From Cantharellus purpuraceus (taxonomy: Eukaryota > Basidiomycota > Agaricomycetes > Cantharellales > Hydnaceae), in assembly GCA_025174535.1 (NCBI GenBank), contig JALBUN010000014.1, positions 310,001 through 374,000 on the forward strand: a DNA stretch of 64,000 nucleotides, given 5' to 3'. The notes beneath the pieces are model-generated. The model was not told where the DNA came from. It did no database searches and saw nothing but the letters and a program-made list of their open reading frames with translations. A program made the translations under genes and the position numbers. Positions within the stretch are counted from its first letter, which is position 1, and the number at the start of each line of letters is the position of its first letter. This document shows positions 20,860-33,749 of this stretch, one piece after another.

Positions 20860-23291
20860 TTACACATGATCACTTCCTCGACGACAGACGATAGGAAGTG
20901 ACATTGACTTTCTCCTTTCATTATAGAACTTCTCCATACGGGATAGCACCAATGACATCTTAGGCCTGTCGGATGGCATGGTACTCCAACAGCGTTCCAT
21001 TAGTTCCCACACCCCCGGGTTAAGTATTGGCATCCGCGGGCGCTTCGGCGTGATTCCTTGCAACAACTTGTTGATCACCTGCACATTGTTCGAAAGATCA
21101 TTGTACGGGTGTTCCCCTGTCATAATCTGCACGGGATCGTTATTGAACAAAAGACTCTTGAAATTCCAAATGCTCACTTCTAAGATGACACTGCCATACG
21201 AATATGTGTCGCTTGCGCATGTCTTGGATGTCACGTCCTGAGATTTCAAGAGCTCAGGAGCCATCCAACGCATACTGCCGCCGCTGAAGGTGCTTGTGGT
21301 AGAGTCTCCGGCGACTGCGATAATACCGCTCAGACCAAAATCCGCTAACGCAGCTTCGCCATGATCGTTCACTAGAATGTTTGCTCCTTTCACGTCACCA
21401 TGTACAATATTGGCTCCTGCTGTGCTGTCATGGAGGACCGGGAAGACGAAGGTATGGACTATAGAGATGCAGTATGAGTAGTGAGAATGTCTAAGCCTAA
21501 GGCAGCTTACGATAATTCAAACCGCACGCCACTTCAGTGAGCTGGTAAACGCGTTAAACGCATCCAACCGCTAGAAATAAGGACTTACTAGTTTCAAGCG
21601 TCTTTCCACAGTGCCTGCGTTGCCCAGGCTACGTAAGTATGTGTTGACATTTCCGTTTTCGTACCACGCAGAAACCATCGACGGAAATGGGCCAAACCCG
21701 TCACACTTAAAGTAGGGTATCATGGGACCAAAGTCTTTTTAAATAAGTAAGAGAACCCACTGTGCCATACATTTGCACGATGTTCTTGTGACGGAGTTGA
21801 TGCCAAACGCGAACCTCTTTGCATAAACGCTTTCACCACATCAGTCAGACCATGCGAGTATAATCGAGATACTGATGCAAACTTTGCGTATTTTAGCCTT
21901 GATATGTTCATCCTGGCTAAGAACACGAAGAACCTTCACAGCTACCTATACGTGAAGGATATATCAATGCACGAAATGGAAACGAAAGATAAATTGCCTA
22001 CCTGGAAGGATACACAAAAGTTACGGTCCCATCTTGCCCGCCAAATGTCTGCGTAGCCGCCATGTGCATCAGCCCATTCACCTTGCTTGTGAATTTGACC
22101 AGACAGGTCTTGGGCGTCAGACTCCCGGTAACGGTATGGCGACTCTGCAAGAAGTTGTCAGTTAATATTAGCTCAAAGAACGCGTCAATACATACTTACC
22201 TCGAAAAGCCGATAAAGGACTAGTGTCGGGCGTCAAGAGCGGAGTAGAAGGATAATCTATGGGAGACATGCATGTGAGAATGGCCTAGCAATCTTGGAAC
22301 AATATTGGGACTTCTCTACCCTCAGATGCAGGAGGCAAATTAGACGACTCAGGTGACTGAGTCAAACAGTCCTGAGTGATGATCTTCAGCGATGAGCCAG
22401 GTTGTAAGATTATAAGACGTTGTGTGACAGGCCGGGTGGCTATTTGGGCTTGCAGGATAACTGCTTCGTCTTCATCCTCGAGTTGAGAACCAGGAGTGAT
22501 GGGACGAGATCCCGAAAGGTTTTGGACGAAATCGATGATGGGATCAGGGGAGTCTGTGAAGGAGATTTCCGGAAGTTCGATCATTTCCCTCGTGATACCC
22601 CCACGAGCGATCAAGGAGTTGGCAACCTGCTGCCAGTCCTCAGGCAAACCCTACATGCCACTCGTCAGCTGGGGGGTTTCAGAGAGTACATTATAATCAC
22701 AATCAAACGCTGGTTGTCAGTCTTGTCACGCTCTACGTGCAGCACATGCGCAAAATCTGTTGGTTCGCCACAGTGGCTAACCCTATCATGTATATCTGTG
22801 AGCCAAGAATACAGCTCTTTTTCACTGCTGAAGATAAAGTAAAACGTTTTATCGTCGATGGTGTCGACCTTGAGACAGGGTCCTTCTTCATTGACACGTT
22901 CGACCTGCCTTACTCTGCGCAAAACGATGAGGTCAAGCACATCGGATTCCTGCGATAGAATGTTTAGCAGTGCCCGGCATGATGAGGTCGTGTATCAACT
23001 CACTGAGTCACGGTGCAAGGAAATTGTATGATTCGTCAATTTGAGCACTTGGCGAGTCCATGACCTCCAAGCTAGTGTTTTGTGACGCATAAAGACCGCC
23101 GCAGTACGCGTGACAAGTAGAGGAGATATATAAGGCAGTGGCGGTCGAGGTTGCTGAAGCAGACTCATGGAACGGAGGCGACGTACAGCGCCTCTCCTCG
23201 AACTAGCGGATGACTCGATGGTTTGAGCGGTGGGTGAAACGAATGACTCCCTGGAGGGTCTGCGTCCAATCACTCGGATGCCGGAGAACAT
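20860..23291 (-). CDS. Protein kinase, TKL-like, with upstream PH-like and CRIB-like segments
   Basis: The kinase domain occupies about 22060-20900. Visible parts are VAVKVLRV (ATP-binding lysine, about 21935), HGDVKGANILVND (catalytic loop), DFGLSG, SMRWMAPELL, SDTYSYGSVILE and CWSTMPSDRP, the pattern of fungal tyrosine-kinase-like kinases. Upstream on the same strand are a PH-like segment (about 23100-22760, ending ELYSWLTDIHDRV) and LPEDWQQVANSLIARGGIT (about 22650-22590), which resembles the GLPxxW end of a p21-binding domain. At least seven introns. The stop is TAA at 20860-20862. The start is uncertain: ATG 23291 is used, but an exon up to 23433 is possible. Whether all parts form one transcript is inferred from frame, strand and spacing. 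Confidence 0.75.
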
Positions 23292-23433
23292 TGTCGAGTA
23301 CGTGTGCTGCAGGAGAAGTCCAACACACTGAGGTGGTACTTGACTCAGTATTCTTAAATATCATTGATGGTGGTGGCCAGGGGGAAGTGGCTTCATGGGC
23401 AATTTGGCACGACAGCGCAGCTAACTGAGTCAT

Positions 23434-24045
23434 GTTAATGTTCTGGAAATGACGAGTTCGAAATAGATGCCAACGTTAAAAACTGGCTGTATTCTCGGAC
23501 GTGTTCAGGCTTGGGCGCTGTATCTCTATGGGTATATTATGTCGAAGCAGCCGCATAGCTGTGCGTACCAATTCAGCGACGTGCCACAATTAATAGAGAC
23601 CCATGGTCCCTGCCTTAGTGAAACAGATAGTTCTGAGTCCCGATCGAATAGCAGCCAGGGGATATGACTGAGACTGAGCCCGCCTTCCAGATTGGAGACG
23701 GGTGCAAGCATAGCATCGGCTGTGCTCATCTTAAGGTCTCATGGGAGAGGGGTGGTACTAATGGACGACTTATCACCTGACCGACCGGACGAATAGCTGC
23801 CAGGTTGCAACAATCCTGCACATACGGAGGCGAGCTACAATAGAAGTGAATGGCTGTTGGATGCAATGGGACACTATGATTGAAGCATATTGATCTTTGC
23901 TCCGTCACTGCTAGAACGCGTTATCAGCCGAAAGCAAAAGCAGTGAGGACTTGCCAACGCTGCGGGCGCAACAAGAGCAAGAGGCACACGGCCTAACCTA
24001 AATGGTATCTGTGAGAAAGCAAGCTGAGTTTGAACTGTGGTGGCA
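23434..24045. other. Intergenic region between the kinase and BPL1
   Basis: Divergent promoters expected. No convincing gene, RNA or repeat seen. Confidence 0.4.
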
Positions 24046-26166
24046 ATGAACGTCCTAGTCTATAATGGCCCTGGGGTTTCACAGACATCGCTTTTCCACA
24101 CAATTTCATCACTCAAGGCACTCCTAACGCCCCACTTCGCAGTAGAAACTGTCAGCGCCACAGCGCTCGCTTCACAGCTGTGGTCAGAATCTTGCGCTCT
24201 GCTCGTTCTGCCAGGAGGTCGAGATTTACCATATCTAACTTCATTAGCCACTGCCACAAGTATCATTCGGTCCTACGTCAATGAAGGTGGCGCATTTCTG
24301 GGGATTTGTGCAGGTGCATATTACGCATCCCGCCGTGTAGAGTGGGAGACTGGCACCAAGTTCGAGGTATCAGGTGACCGCCCACTAGCCTTCTTCGACG
24401 GTATCTGCAAAGGCTCTGTCTACCCAGGTTTCACATATGACAGCGAAAATGGTGCACGAGCTGTAGCAGTAGAGGACGTGGACGAAGCTGAGATCATGTA
24501 TGGAATGTACTTTAACGGAGGCGGCGAGTTTATCGGCGTAGACACCTCCGACACTGCCACTGTGCTCGCAAAATACGTGGAAGAAGAAGGCCAAGGTAAA
24601 ATTGCCGCAGTCCGCTGCCGCGTAGGCAAAGGCTCTGTTGCCTTATGGGGCACTCACCCGGAGTATCCATTAACAAATGAACCCCTCCTCTCTGCCTTGA
24701 ACAAACGCTTTCCCCCGCTTTCTGAGGAACAAGTAGGAACTAATGAAGCGCGACGATGGAAGCTAATGCGGAAAACCCTTAGTTTATTAGGTCTGCAGCT
24801 TCCTGGCGGTGTCTCTGATCTTCCAAGATCTGTTGGGAGCCCACTGCCACAGATCTTGACATCTCCAATACCATCTCTCTCCATGCACGTTTATAACCTT
24901 TTGGCTGTACATGCGACATCGACAGGACTTAAATTTCTTCAAGATGAAAATGATACATTCCAATTGCATACTTCCTCGTCAGCCGCTTCTATTTTGCGAG
25001 AAGCGCGCAGCCGCTCTGAGTACCCTGTGGAACTAGAGTCGCCGAAAGATATCATATTCTACGGGGACGGGGAACTACCACCTACAGAACTTACACCTAA
25101 GTTCTCAATCCGGCAGTATTATTCTTATCTATCCACCGCCCGGACTTCACATGTTATCAAAGCTTTGAATGACACAGAGTCCTGGGGCATGGGACAACTT
25201 CTGTTATATGGAGAGGCAGTGACGTCGACACAGACTCTGCTTGATAGGTACCTCGCCACATTTCCCATCGAACCCGTCTCATAACCGCATACAGGAACCC
25301 GGTATTTCTCCGAGCCCTCCCGGCCCCGCTCCTCTCTCTGGCGACGTATCAATTGTTAGGACGTGGTCGCGGTTCCAATACGTGGGTGTCCCCAGCAGGA
25401 TGTCTTCAATTTTCTCTTCTTCTCCGACCTGGGCTCGTAACATTGCCAGCTTCTCGTCTCGTCTTTGTCCAGTACCTTTTTGCTCTTGCTGTTGTTGACG
25501 CCAGCAGAGAACTCATGGGAGAAGCTGGTGATCGCATCAGGTTGAAATGGCCGAATGATGTATATGCTCTTGTGGATGTGGTAGATGAAGATGGTCGCAT
25601 GAGAAAAGAGAAAAAGAAGATTGGGGGAATTCTGGTCAGCACCAACTTCAACGCCGGAGAAGTGGACATTATCATTGGTGTGTCAATCATATCTCTCTCT
25701 TGATAGCCCAAAATGATCTTACTTCGACATCAGGGTGCGGTCTGAACATCCTGAATCCACATCCCACGACCTCCCTGTCGCAATTGACAAGTAGAGATCT
25801 CAGCATAGAGAAGACGATGGCCACTATTATGGCTGTCTTCGAGAAAATGTGGGGTGTCTTTTTGGAAAGTCAAGGCTCTTTTGACTCCTTCATGGATTTT
25901 TATTTGGATCGCTGGCTTCATTCGTGCGTGGCGCCGACTTCACGAAAGCCTACTGTTGTTCTGACTGACTCCGAAGTGATCAACTTGTGACGCTGACTAC
26001 CGTCTCACCACCTGTTTCCGTTCGCATTGTGGGAATCACAACTGACTATGGCTTGCTGCGCACTGTCCCTGTAGCAAGGCAAGGGCGCCAGGAGAATTTC
26101 ATCGACTTGCAGCCTGATGGGAACAGCTTCGATCTGATGGCAGGATTGATAAAGACCAAAACTTGA
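24046..26166 (+). CDS. BPL1: Biotin--protein ligase (holocarboxylase synthetase)
   Basis: Joins biotin to acetyl-CoA carboxylase, pyruvate carboxylase and similar enzymes through biotinyl-AMP. The N-terminal half is the glutamine-amidotransferase-like BPL_N domain (VLVYNGPGVSQ, LLVLPGGRDLPY, GICAGAYYASRR). The C-terminal half is the catalytic domain: GRGRGSNTWVSPAG (adenylate-binding loop, about 25355-25400), RLKWPNDVYA (about 25540-25570), KIGGILV. Introns 25248-25294, 25678-25733 and 25924-25976 join in frame. The end is TGA 26164-26166. I chose ATG 24046; an upstream in-frame GTG is unlikely. Length, about 650 residues, is normal for fungal BPL1. Confidence 0.93.
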
Positions 26167-27093
26167 CATGATATGTGATTAATATCTGGCACTTAAATCT
26201 TTACTTATTAAGCATGTGGCATTGATTGTGGCGTTGTCTTTTGAATCACGCCCCTACCATACTTGTTGCCGCTGACACTACTTTGAATCTTGTGCTAGTA
26301 ACAGATCTTGCCCATCCGAAGACTATTGAAATTCCAAGGAATTTAAAAGCACAATGATTGTGTATGACTGTTAGCATTTTAGCATTGCCTCTACCAGTAT
26401 GTACTTACTACAGCGTAGAGATACATTATACATCAGTCTTGTATCAGCTCCGCTTAGAAGATGGTTTGTTCAGACTCAGACAGTCCCTTTTGACTCGGAG
26501 TCTTTCCTGTTCGCCGTTCTATTACTCACATTAAAACATAATCCAAGTACATGTGGAACTGAATACAAGTTCCATGCCAGCGAAATCAGTTTGACGTATA
26601 GAACGGCTGCGTGACTGGAACCGCACGTCTGGCCGGATGTGTCTGTAAGAAGTTGCCCATTAATCACTTCGTTATTCTCACAAGCTTGAAAGATAACCAT
26701 GGAATATCGCCCAAATATATATTGATAACACGGCCGAGTTTGAATTTAATCTTGATGTTGTCCATAGCTATGCCGAATTTGCAGTCGAGGGCCCGCAATG
26801 GAGGATTCGGAAGTTGTATCATTGAAGTGTTTCTCATAATAACATGTATGTGAATATCGTTGTAATTCTCTCTTCCTAGGTCTTCGCTCCGGCTTCAAAG
26901 TTACGCGACTCTTCTACCAGTTACAGGTGCATATTCTACTTGTTTGTATACTGGAGTTAATTTTAGAGCATGCCTCAGGTTTTAAAACTGTATTACCGTT
27001 CCGCGGGGTTACTTTAGCAGTACTGGCCCGTTTCATGATTGTCAGCAACTGAGATGTATAAGTAGCTGAGATGTCCTTCCCCGTCGCACGTCA
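26167..27093. other. Intergenic region
   Basis: AT-rich; no credible coding sequence, RNA gene or repeat recognised. Confidence 0.4.
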
Positions 27094-27594
27094 ATGGAGC
27101 TTTATGCTACTGTGAAAATACTGGCAACCCTTCTCTTCGCAAATTCTATTTCTATGGAAAGTATGTTGCGAGGTCAAATCCTTGGCAGGTATTCTCACCC
27201 CGTGATTCTCTTTGCAGTCTCCAATCTACACCCCCCACTTAGACACCATACGACCGCTCCGTGAGACGACATGTTCAATGTTTTCTGGATACAACGGGAT
27301 GATGATATGACGACCTTGGTGGATGCTGAACATCGTTTACGTTACGCTATCGAATGGAGCACCTCCGAAGGCCGTTGGTCGTCTTCAGTTCGTACCGTAG
27401 TTCAGCAACGAGCAGATACTGGCCATTTCCCAGATCTTTGGTATGATGAAATCGCAAATATCAGTTGGCGTTTTCAGGCCACTTCTATTACAATTGGAAG
27501 GCGTGTAGTCAAGGCCAGTTCATATCTACGCAGTGAAAAACGTTTCTCCAAGTATATATATCATTTCTCTTTAGGTACGCATTCCTCGACGTGA
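27094..27594 (+). CDS. Possible small hypothetical gene
   Basis: ATG 27094 opens a short hydrophobic segment (VKILATLLFAN) that could be a signal peptide. A possible intron (about 27160-27218, GTATGT..TTTGCAG) follows. A longer frame from 27271 contains RWSSSVRTVVQQRADTG and WRFQATSITIG. No family is recognised and the exon joins are guesses. It may be a decayed gene. Confidence 0.25.
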
Positions 27595-28505
27595 GTTTTG
27601 ACACTTGGCGCAAGTTCTCGAGTCTTCATGGCACCAGGAGATCAACTTCCCTGCTGGACTATCAAAGGACAAAATCTTGAAGTTTGTGCACAATTCAGCA
27701 TACATGGGCTGAAATACCATAATTTTAGCTTCGCCATCAGAGGTCCAGTGCCCTTATCGCACGATTTCTGCCACCACGCCAAGGTTTGCGCCTTCTTTCG
27801 AGAAAGCCTCGACTTGCTTCACTGGAGGTACTTCCTCAGTACTCCAAAGAACCTCAACTCTTGAATGCTATGGTGATCACGTGGTGTAAGGAGCTAGTCC
27901 ACTTAGCGGACAGCAATAGCTCCGACTTAACTAGGAGCTCCGACTCAGTTCTGAGACAGGAGACAGGCCCGTGTCTGTGATATATAAGTAGGTAGAGTAG
28001 TTACATGTACGTTAGCGATAGGCGAGCCCGACTTCGATATAAACTTGGTTACGACTGGTCTACTGGTTGTGCAAAGTCTTCGAAGTCCGAACTTTAACTC
28101 GTTACACGTGGTCTATACTTGATGGCATAATGTGAGATAAAGATATCACCTGTTCCTCATAAGTGTGATACGTGTCCAGCCCGGGTAGTTTCACTAATCA
28201 GAGTCACTTATTATTACTATTTGCTTCATCTCCATTACAAAACACGGCTGATTGCTCACCAAGTATGCCCCGATGCCTCGATATTGCAATGCAATGCACC
28301 ACATCACTGACCGTATGCTGGTGGTGAGCAAAGGCTGTCTCCACTAGAAAGCTGTACTCTTCTATTAGCACACATTGCAGCAACTATGAATGTGTGGTAT
28401 ATTGGGAAGGGTGTAACGTAGTAGAGCAAAGCGTAGATCTCGGCGAGAGAATGCGTGCAGGAAACTAGCGAACCGACCAAGGACAATAGACAACAACGCG
28501 ACTCC

Positions 28506-28975
28506 CTACGTCCGACCATCACTTCTACTCAATGGTTGCCATTCGTTAGAACCGTTCACGGTACTAGCACTAGCTTCCTTGTTTACGTGATCCCCGTTCA
28601 CAACCAAAGACGCATTGGACTCCGTAACAGACCACCCTGGCCTGCTTCGTATTTCATGCGCCCAGCCTAGGAACCCATGCTTCAAATCGCCTCTGGAAGC
28701 TAGATGTTGTATCAGTCGAAAGATAACGAACAGAGTGACGACTACGCCGGTGAGGAAAATGGATACGAGAAGCAGGGCGCCGAGGACGGATGTCAAAACA
28801 CCACCTGTTGGCATAGCAAGAAGCAATCTCTCTTGAAGGCATTAGTAAGACGTCTAAGTGGAGGCTGACCTGCGGAAACGATCAAAATAGTAGAAGCAAT
28901 GATTGCGCAACCCAGACCAACAGCAACAAAGGCGGTGATGACGAGAATGGCAAAGCCCCTACGTTTACGGTACAT
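28506..28975 (-). CDS. Small membrane protein, two predicted membrane spans, unknown function
   Basis: Two exons. Exon 1 (28975 to about 28872) starts MYRKRRGFAILVITAF and gives one long hydrophobic span. The intron, about 28870-28806 (GTCAGC..CAACAG), joins cleanly into exon 2, which begins GVLTSVLGALLLVSIF and supplies the second span. A polar C-terminal tail of about 65 residues follows. Total about 130 residues. The basic N-terminus suggests it faces the cytosol. Family not recognised. Confidence 0.6.
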
Positions 28976-29877
28976 GAGTCATGCGAGGAGGTATATGTAT
29001 ATCACCTCACAAGAAAGACGCCACAGGCAAAAAGCTGAGCAAGCTAAAGATAATGATCAAAATCTAAAATGGTGTAGACTGTGCATCAATGATCATAACA
29101 TTAAATCCTGCTATAAGACTCACAGCTGCTATAGGACGCCTGTCTAAAAGGCTGCGAGCAGATTGCAAACATGGCGCAAAAAATTTTTGTTCGAAGCTAC
29201 GCCACAACAGGTGCGTCAACCCGGCGGAGAGAGTAGAGCAACCAGAGCGTGGACCGTGACGCAGAGCAGAATACTAACTGGGAAAAACGTGTTTGGACAA
29301 CACGCACGGCGTGCTCGAGTGCAGACTCCATATCCTGTTTAGTTTTTTCATCGAGGGCCATGACGGGGTGAGAAAGACGTCGCGATCTGATGTAAATATT
29401 CAGTCACGTGACAAGATAATGATGTCACTTCAAATAATCTTGCGCCCCATGCCGCAGATATTCACAAGCTCTCGTCATGGTATCAAGAGGGTCCTGTGAC
29501 AGGCATGGAAGTATTGAAGGTCATAGCCGAGGCTTTTTAATGGTTCCCCTGAACTGGTGAGCATGCTCCTAGAGACAGCTACACTGTTGATACGCGTGGG
29601 ACATGGGTGATGTAAAAGCCATCAGGCTTGCATGAGGCCTACACAACTGTGATCGTGTAGAATAATTATCCTCAGGAAATGTACACTTAAATTATTTTTA
29701 TCTTAAAATTTATAGCGTAATAAATTATATCCTTTCACTTGAATCTTTCTCAATGAGACGTGGAAGAACGGAATGACACCGGGAATGTGTTCAATTATTT
29801 TCTAAAGTCAAATGCGATCTGTGCGACAGACTAAGGGCCCCACTCGAACACACCCGGATGTAACGGATGGTTGTCGG
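28976..29877. other. Intergenic region left of the copia element
   Basis: No supported gene. The copia element begins right after it, at the target duplication 29878-29882. Confidence 0.4.
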
Positions 29878-29882
29878 TACGT

Positions 29883-30117
29883 TGACGAAAGTTTTACTAT
29901 GAAGCGACTCGCCCTCAATGTGGAGGCATATGGATCCACGGTTCGGCGGGGTATACAAAAGTTTTCTTTCGGGCGCCTGCTGGAGTTCACGCCTTTATCC
30001 GTGAACTCCAGGCACACATAGTGATAGTTCTATATCTCTAATAGCTAATACATCACGCCTTTATCCGTGAACTCCAGACTTGAGGTCCAGCTCACCACCT
30101 GAACCTACTAGTTGTTA
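29883..30117 (+). mobile_element. 5' LTR of Ty1/copia element
   Basis: 235 bp, starts TGACGAAAG and ends GTTGTTA, the same length as the 3' LTR at 35691-35925. The element is flanked by TACGT (29878-29882) and TACAT (35926-35930), a 5-bp duplication differing by one CpG-to-CpA change. It contains a perfect 12-bp-stem hairpin (29980-29991 with 30000-30011) whose 8-nt loop is reversed in the 3' LTR. The hairpin's right half, CCTTTATCCGTGAACTCCAG, is repeated once more near 30058-30077. Confidence 0.93.
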
Positions 30118-33100
30118 GGTTATGGGCCCTGCCAGCAAATCAGAATCACACGCCTTCAAATTTCCAAAGCTCAATGGCCAGAACTACTTGCTCTGGGCTG
30201 AGCACATGCAAGCTGCACTGCAGTCTTGCTACCTTTGGCTGATAGTCAATGGCATGGAGACTTGTCCGGAAGCACCATCTGGTGCAAAGGTGGCTACCAC
30301 AGAATGGAAGCTTGAACAGAAGGAACACATGGACTGGTTGCTGCATGATCAGGCGGCTCAGGGTCTCATGAAGAGTGCCACTGAGAGTTCTCAATGGCCG
30401 CATGTTTTGAAGGCCCAAACTTCGAAGGAGATGTGGGACATGTGGCATGACATGTATGTGACCAATCAGCAATGGATAGATGTCCACTACTACTTCAAGG
30501 AACTATATACTCAGAAGTATGTAGAGATGAGCTCCATGGCTGACCACATCGCTACCATGCTTGACCTCAGACAGAAAATCACGGCAGCAGGAGAGACACT
30601 CCCTGATATACATGTCGCTTGAGCACTCATCCTCTTGCTCCCCCACAATCAGTCATGGGACATTATCAAGATTCAACTGTTTAGCTTGGAATCACCTAAG
30701 CTCACTTCTACCACTGTCAGCAGCACGCTCATTTCGGAATCCAATCGCCGCTCTAGAGAGAAAGCTAGTGAAACAGCACTACTAGCTGGCAAGAAGAAGC
30801 GCACCAGAGCGAAACCATGGCCAGATGATGAATGTTGCTACTGTCATGAAAAAGGACATTGAGCCAACAGGTGTCCCAAGCATGAGGAAGATGAGAAAAA
30901 GAAAGGCAGTGGAGGCACGGCTAACCTCACTGTCAATAACCTCCAGGAGCTAGGAGAACACCAGATTGGACAGGTATACATGGCAGGAGGGACTCCAAAG
31001 TTGGCCAAGTTAATATTGGACTGCAGTGCGACATCACACATGTTCTGTGATAAGAGTTTCTTCATCACTTACTCACCATCGGGTTCATGTGAATCAATTG
31101 CAGTTGGGGATGCCTGCAACATCCCAGTAGCTGGTCATGGCTCCATTCAATTCAGGAACATACTACCAGAGGGATTCCAAATGATCACCCTAATTGGTGC
31201 TCTGCACATTCCCGTGCTCGCCACAAACTTGGTCAGCCTTGGCAAGTTGCAGCAAGAAGGGGCATCAGTTGCCAGCTTTGAGGGTGGATTGTCAGTATCA
31301 CTAAAAGGTGAAGAGTTGCTCTGTGGATCACTCACTGGTGATAGTGGTACTTTGTACCATATCAAATACCTCAAGATGCAGAGACAAGCTGCCTACATTG
31401 TAATGAGTGGGAGCCTCTGCCTCTGGCATCGGTGCTTAGGCCACCTGTATTTAGATGCAATCCGAGAAATGTCTCAAAAGAATACGGTTGATGGACTCAC
31501 CATATCAGTGCCCAACGAATATGACTGCTTATGTGAGGGATGTGCCCTTGGCAAGTTGCACTGGCTACCGTTCCCTAAAGCCAGTAGTACTCAATATGAG
31601 AAGATGGACCTACTAGTCGTTGATCTCACCAGTCCCATGTCCATTGAAACTTGGAGTGGAATGCAGTATGCATTTGTGGCTGTTGAGGTTGCTTGCTGAC
31701 TCCCAGTTGGATGGCTCCTACGTTCAAAGGACAAGGCTGGAGCTGCACTGAAGGAGACTGTAGTGATGCTTGAACGACAGTCAGGAAAACGGCTAAAGTG
31801 GGTCAGATGCGACAATGGAACAGAGTTTATCAAGAAGCTTACCAAGTCATTCTGTCACCACAATGGAATCATTTTGGAAACCACCGTCCCCTACTCACCA
31901 GAACAGAATGGTATTGCTGAGCAAGCGATAGCTGTCTACTTTGAGATGGTGAGATGCATGCTACATTCTGCCAGAATGGACTTACGGTATTGGTGAGAGG
32001 CATTCCTATATGCCATTCACATACGGAGCTGTTCCTACACCTCTGTGCTCAATGGAAAGGTACCGTTAGAGGCATGGTCTGGAAAGAGACCAGATATATC
32101 TCACCTCTGAATATTTGGCTCCATTGCATATGCCAATATCCCAAAGAAGCTTCACGGTGGCAAGCTGGAAGTTACCTCAGTAAAGTTCCGCTTGCTGGGC
32201 TGGTGGGCTAATGAAACAAAAGGGTATCAACTTGAGGATGTGGAAACTGGAAAATTAATAGCGGCAAGGGATGTACATTTCATGGAGGACCAAACACCAG
32301 GAGATCTTGCCTTGATTGACACCCGAGGGGCTGTCCCCACACATGCTGAGATTGATCAGCTTGTACCTGAAGACATGAGCCAAGCAGGAAAGGAAAACAC
32401 ACCAGAGTCTGAACTGACACTGAGCCAATCCAAGCTGGTTCATTCCCCAGATGCTCCTAATGACACCCGCACATCCCCACCTCCTGAACCAGAGCCAGAC
32501 CCACAACTACCATCCCATCCATCCAAATGGGCTAATCTCCCACCACATAGTCACCCAACACGAACCCGAAATCCTGCAACGCAATTTGGAACGGTGGCAA
32601 CTGAAGATGAGATAGAGGTGGTTGTGATAATAATTGGTGGAACTCACCATGCCTTCATTGCATACACCAACAAGCCACAAACATACCATGAGGCCATGAG
32701 GTCACCCTACTCAAAGCGGTGGGGGGGGTCAGTTGAAAAGGAGTATAATCAGCTGAAGAAAATGGGTACCTTTGAATGGGTTGAGAAAATCCCCAAAGGC
32801 TGGAAAGCAGTCGGAAGCCACATTGTTTTCAAGAATAAACATGATGGTGATGGTGGATTTCTTCAGCACAAGTCATGCATCATTGCAAAAGGCTTTTCAC
32901 AGGTACCTGGTCAAGATTTCAATGACACATTTGCATCCGTGGCAAAATTTAGTACACTATGTACCCTTTTGTCCATCATTGCACATGAAGACCTAGAATT
33001 GCATCAAATTGATGTGGTTGGCACTTACCTGCAAGGAGATCTCGACGAAGAGATCTATATGGAGGTGCCTGATGGGATCAAGGAGGAGGGCAAAGACGGC

Positions 33101-33749
33101 TGGTACTGGAAGCTAAAGAAGGCACTCTATGGCCTGAAACAAGCAGGACATCAGTGGAAAACAAGACTTGATAAGACAATGAAAAAGCTTAGCTTTCAAA
33201 AGAGTCAGGCAGATGACTGTCTCTATGTTCTCTGGGAGAACGGCACCATCACACTGCTGGTGCTCATCTATGTGGACAACATGGTGGTCGCTGGACAGAC
33301 CCTTCGAAAGGTTGAAGAATTCAGTCAGATTTCAAGAAAAGCTTTGATATTACTGACGTCGGTGAACTGAAGTATATACTCGGCATTCAAGTTACTTGCA
33401 ACAGAAAGACACGCACTGTGGTCATAAATCAAACCGCATATATCACTCGAGTCTTGGCCAAATTTGGTATGCAATATTGCACACCCATTGTGACACTGCT
33501 CGCTGTCAAGCACAATTTGTCAGCCTCACAGTCACCTGCTACAGAGGAGGACTGCACAGCTTACCTCAAATACACCAGCGGTCTCTCTTACCTTGAGATT
33601 GTTGGATCCCTGCTGTATGCAACACAGACGAGACCTGACATTCAATTCGCTGTCAGTCTCGTTTCGCAGTTTGGAGGGAACCCCGGAAAGACTCACCTAG
33701 AGGCTGTGAAGAGCATCCTGCAGTATCTGAAGGGGACCACTCACTTCGC

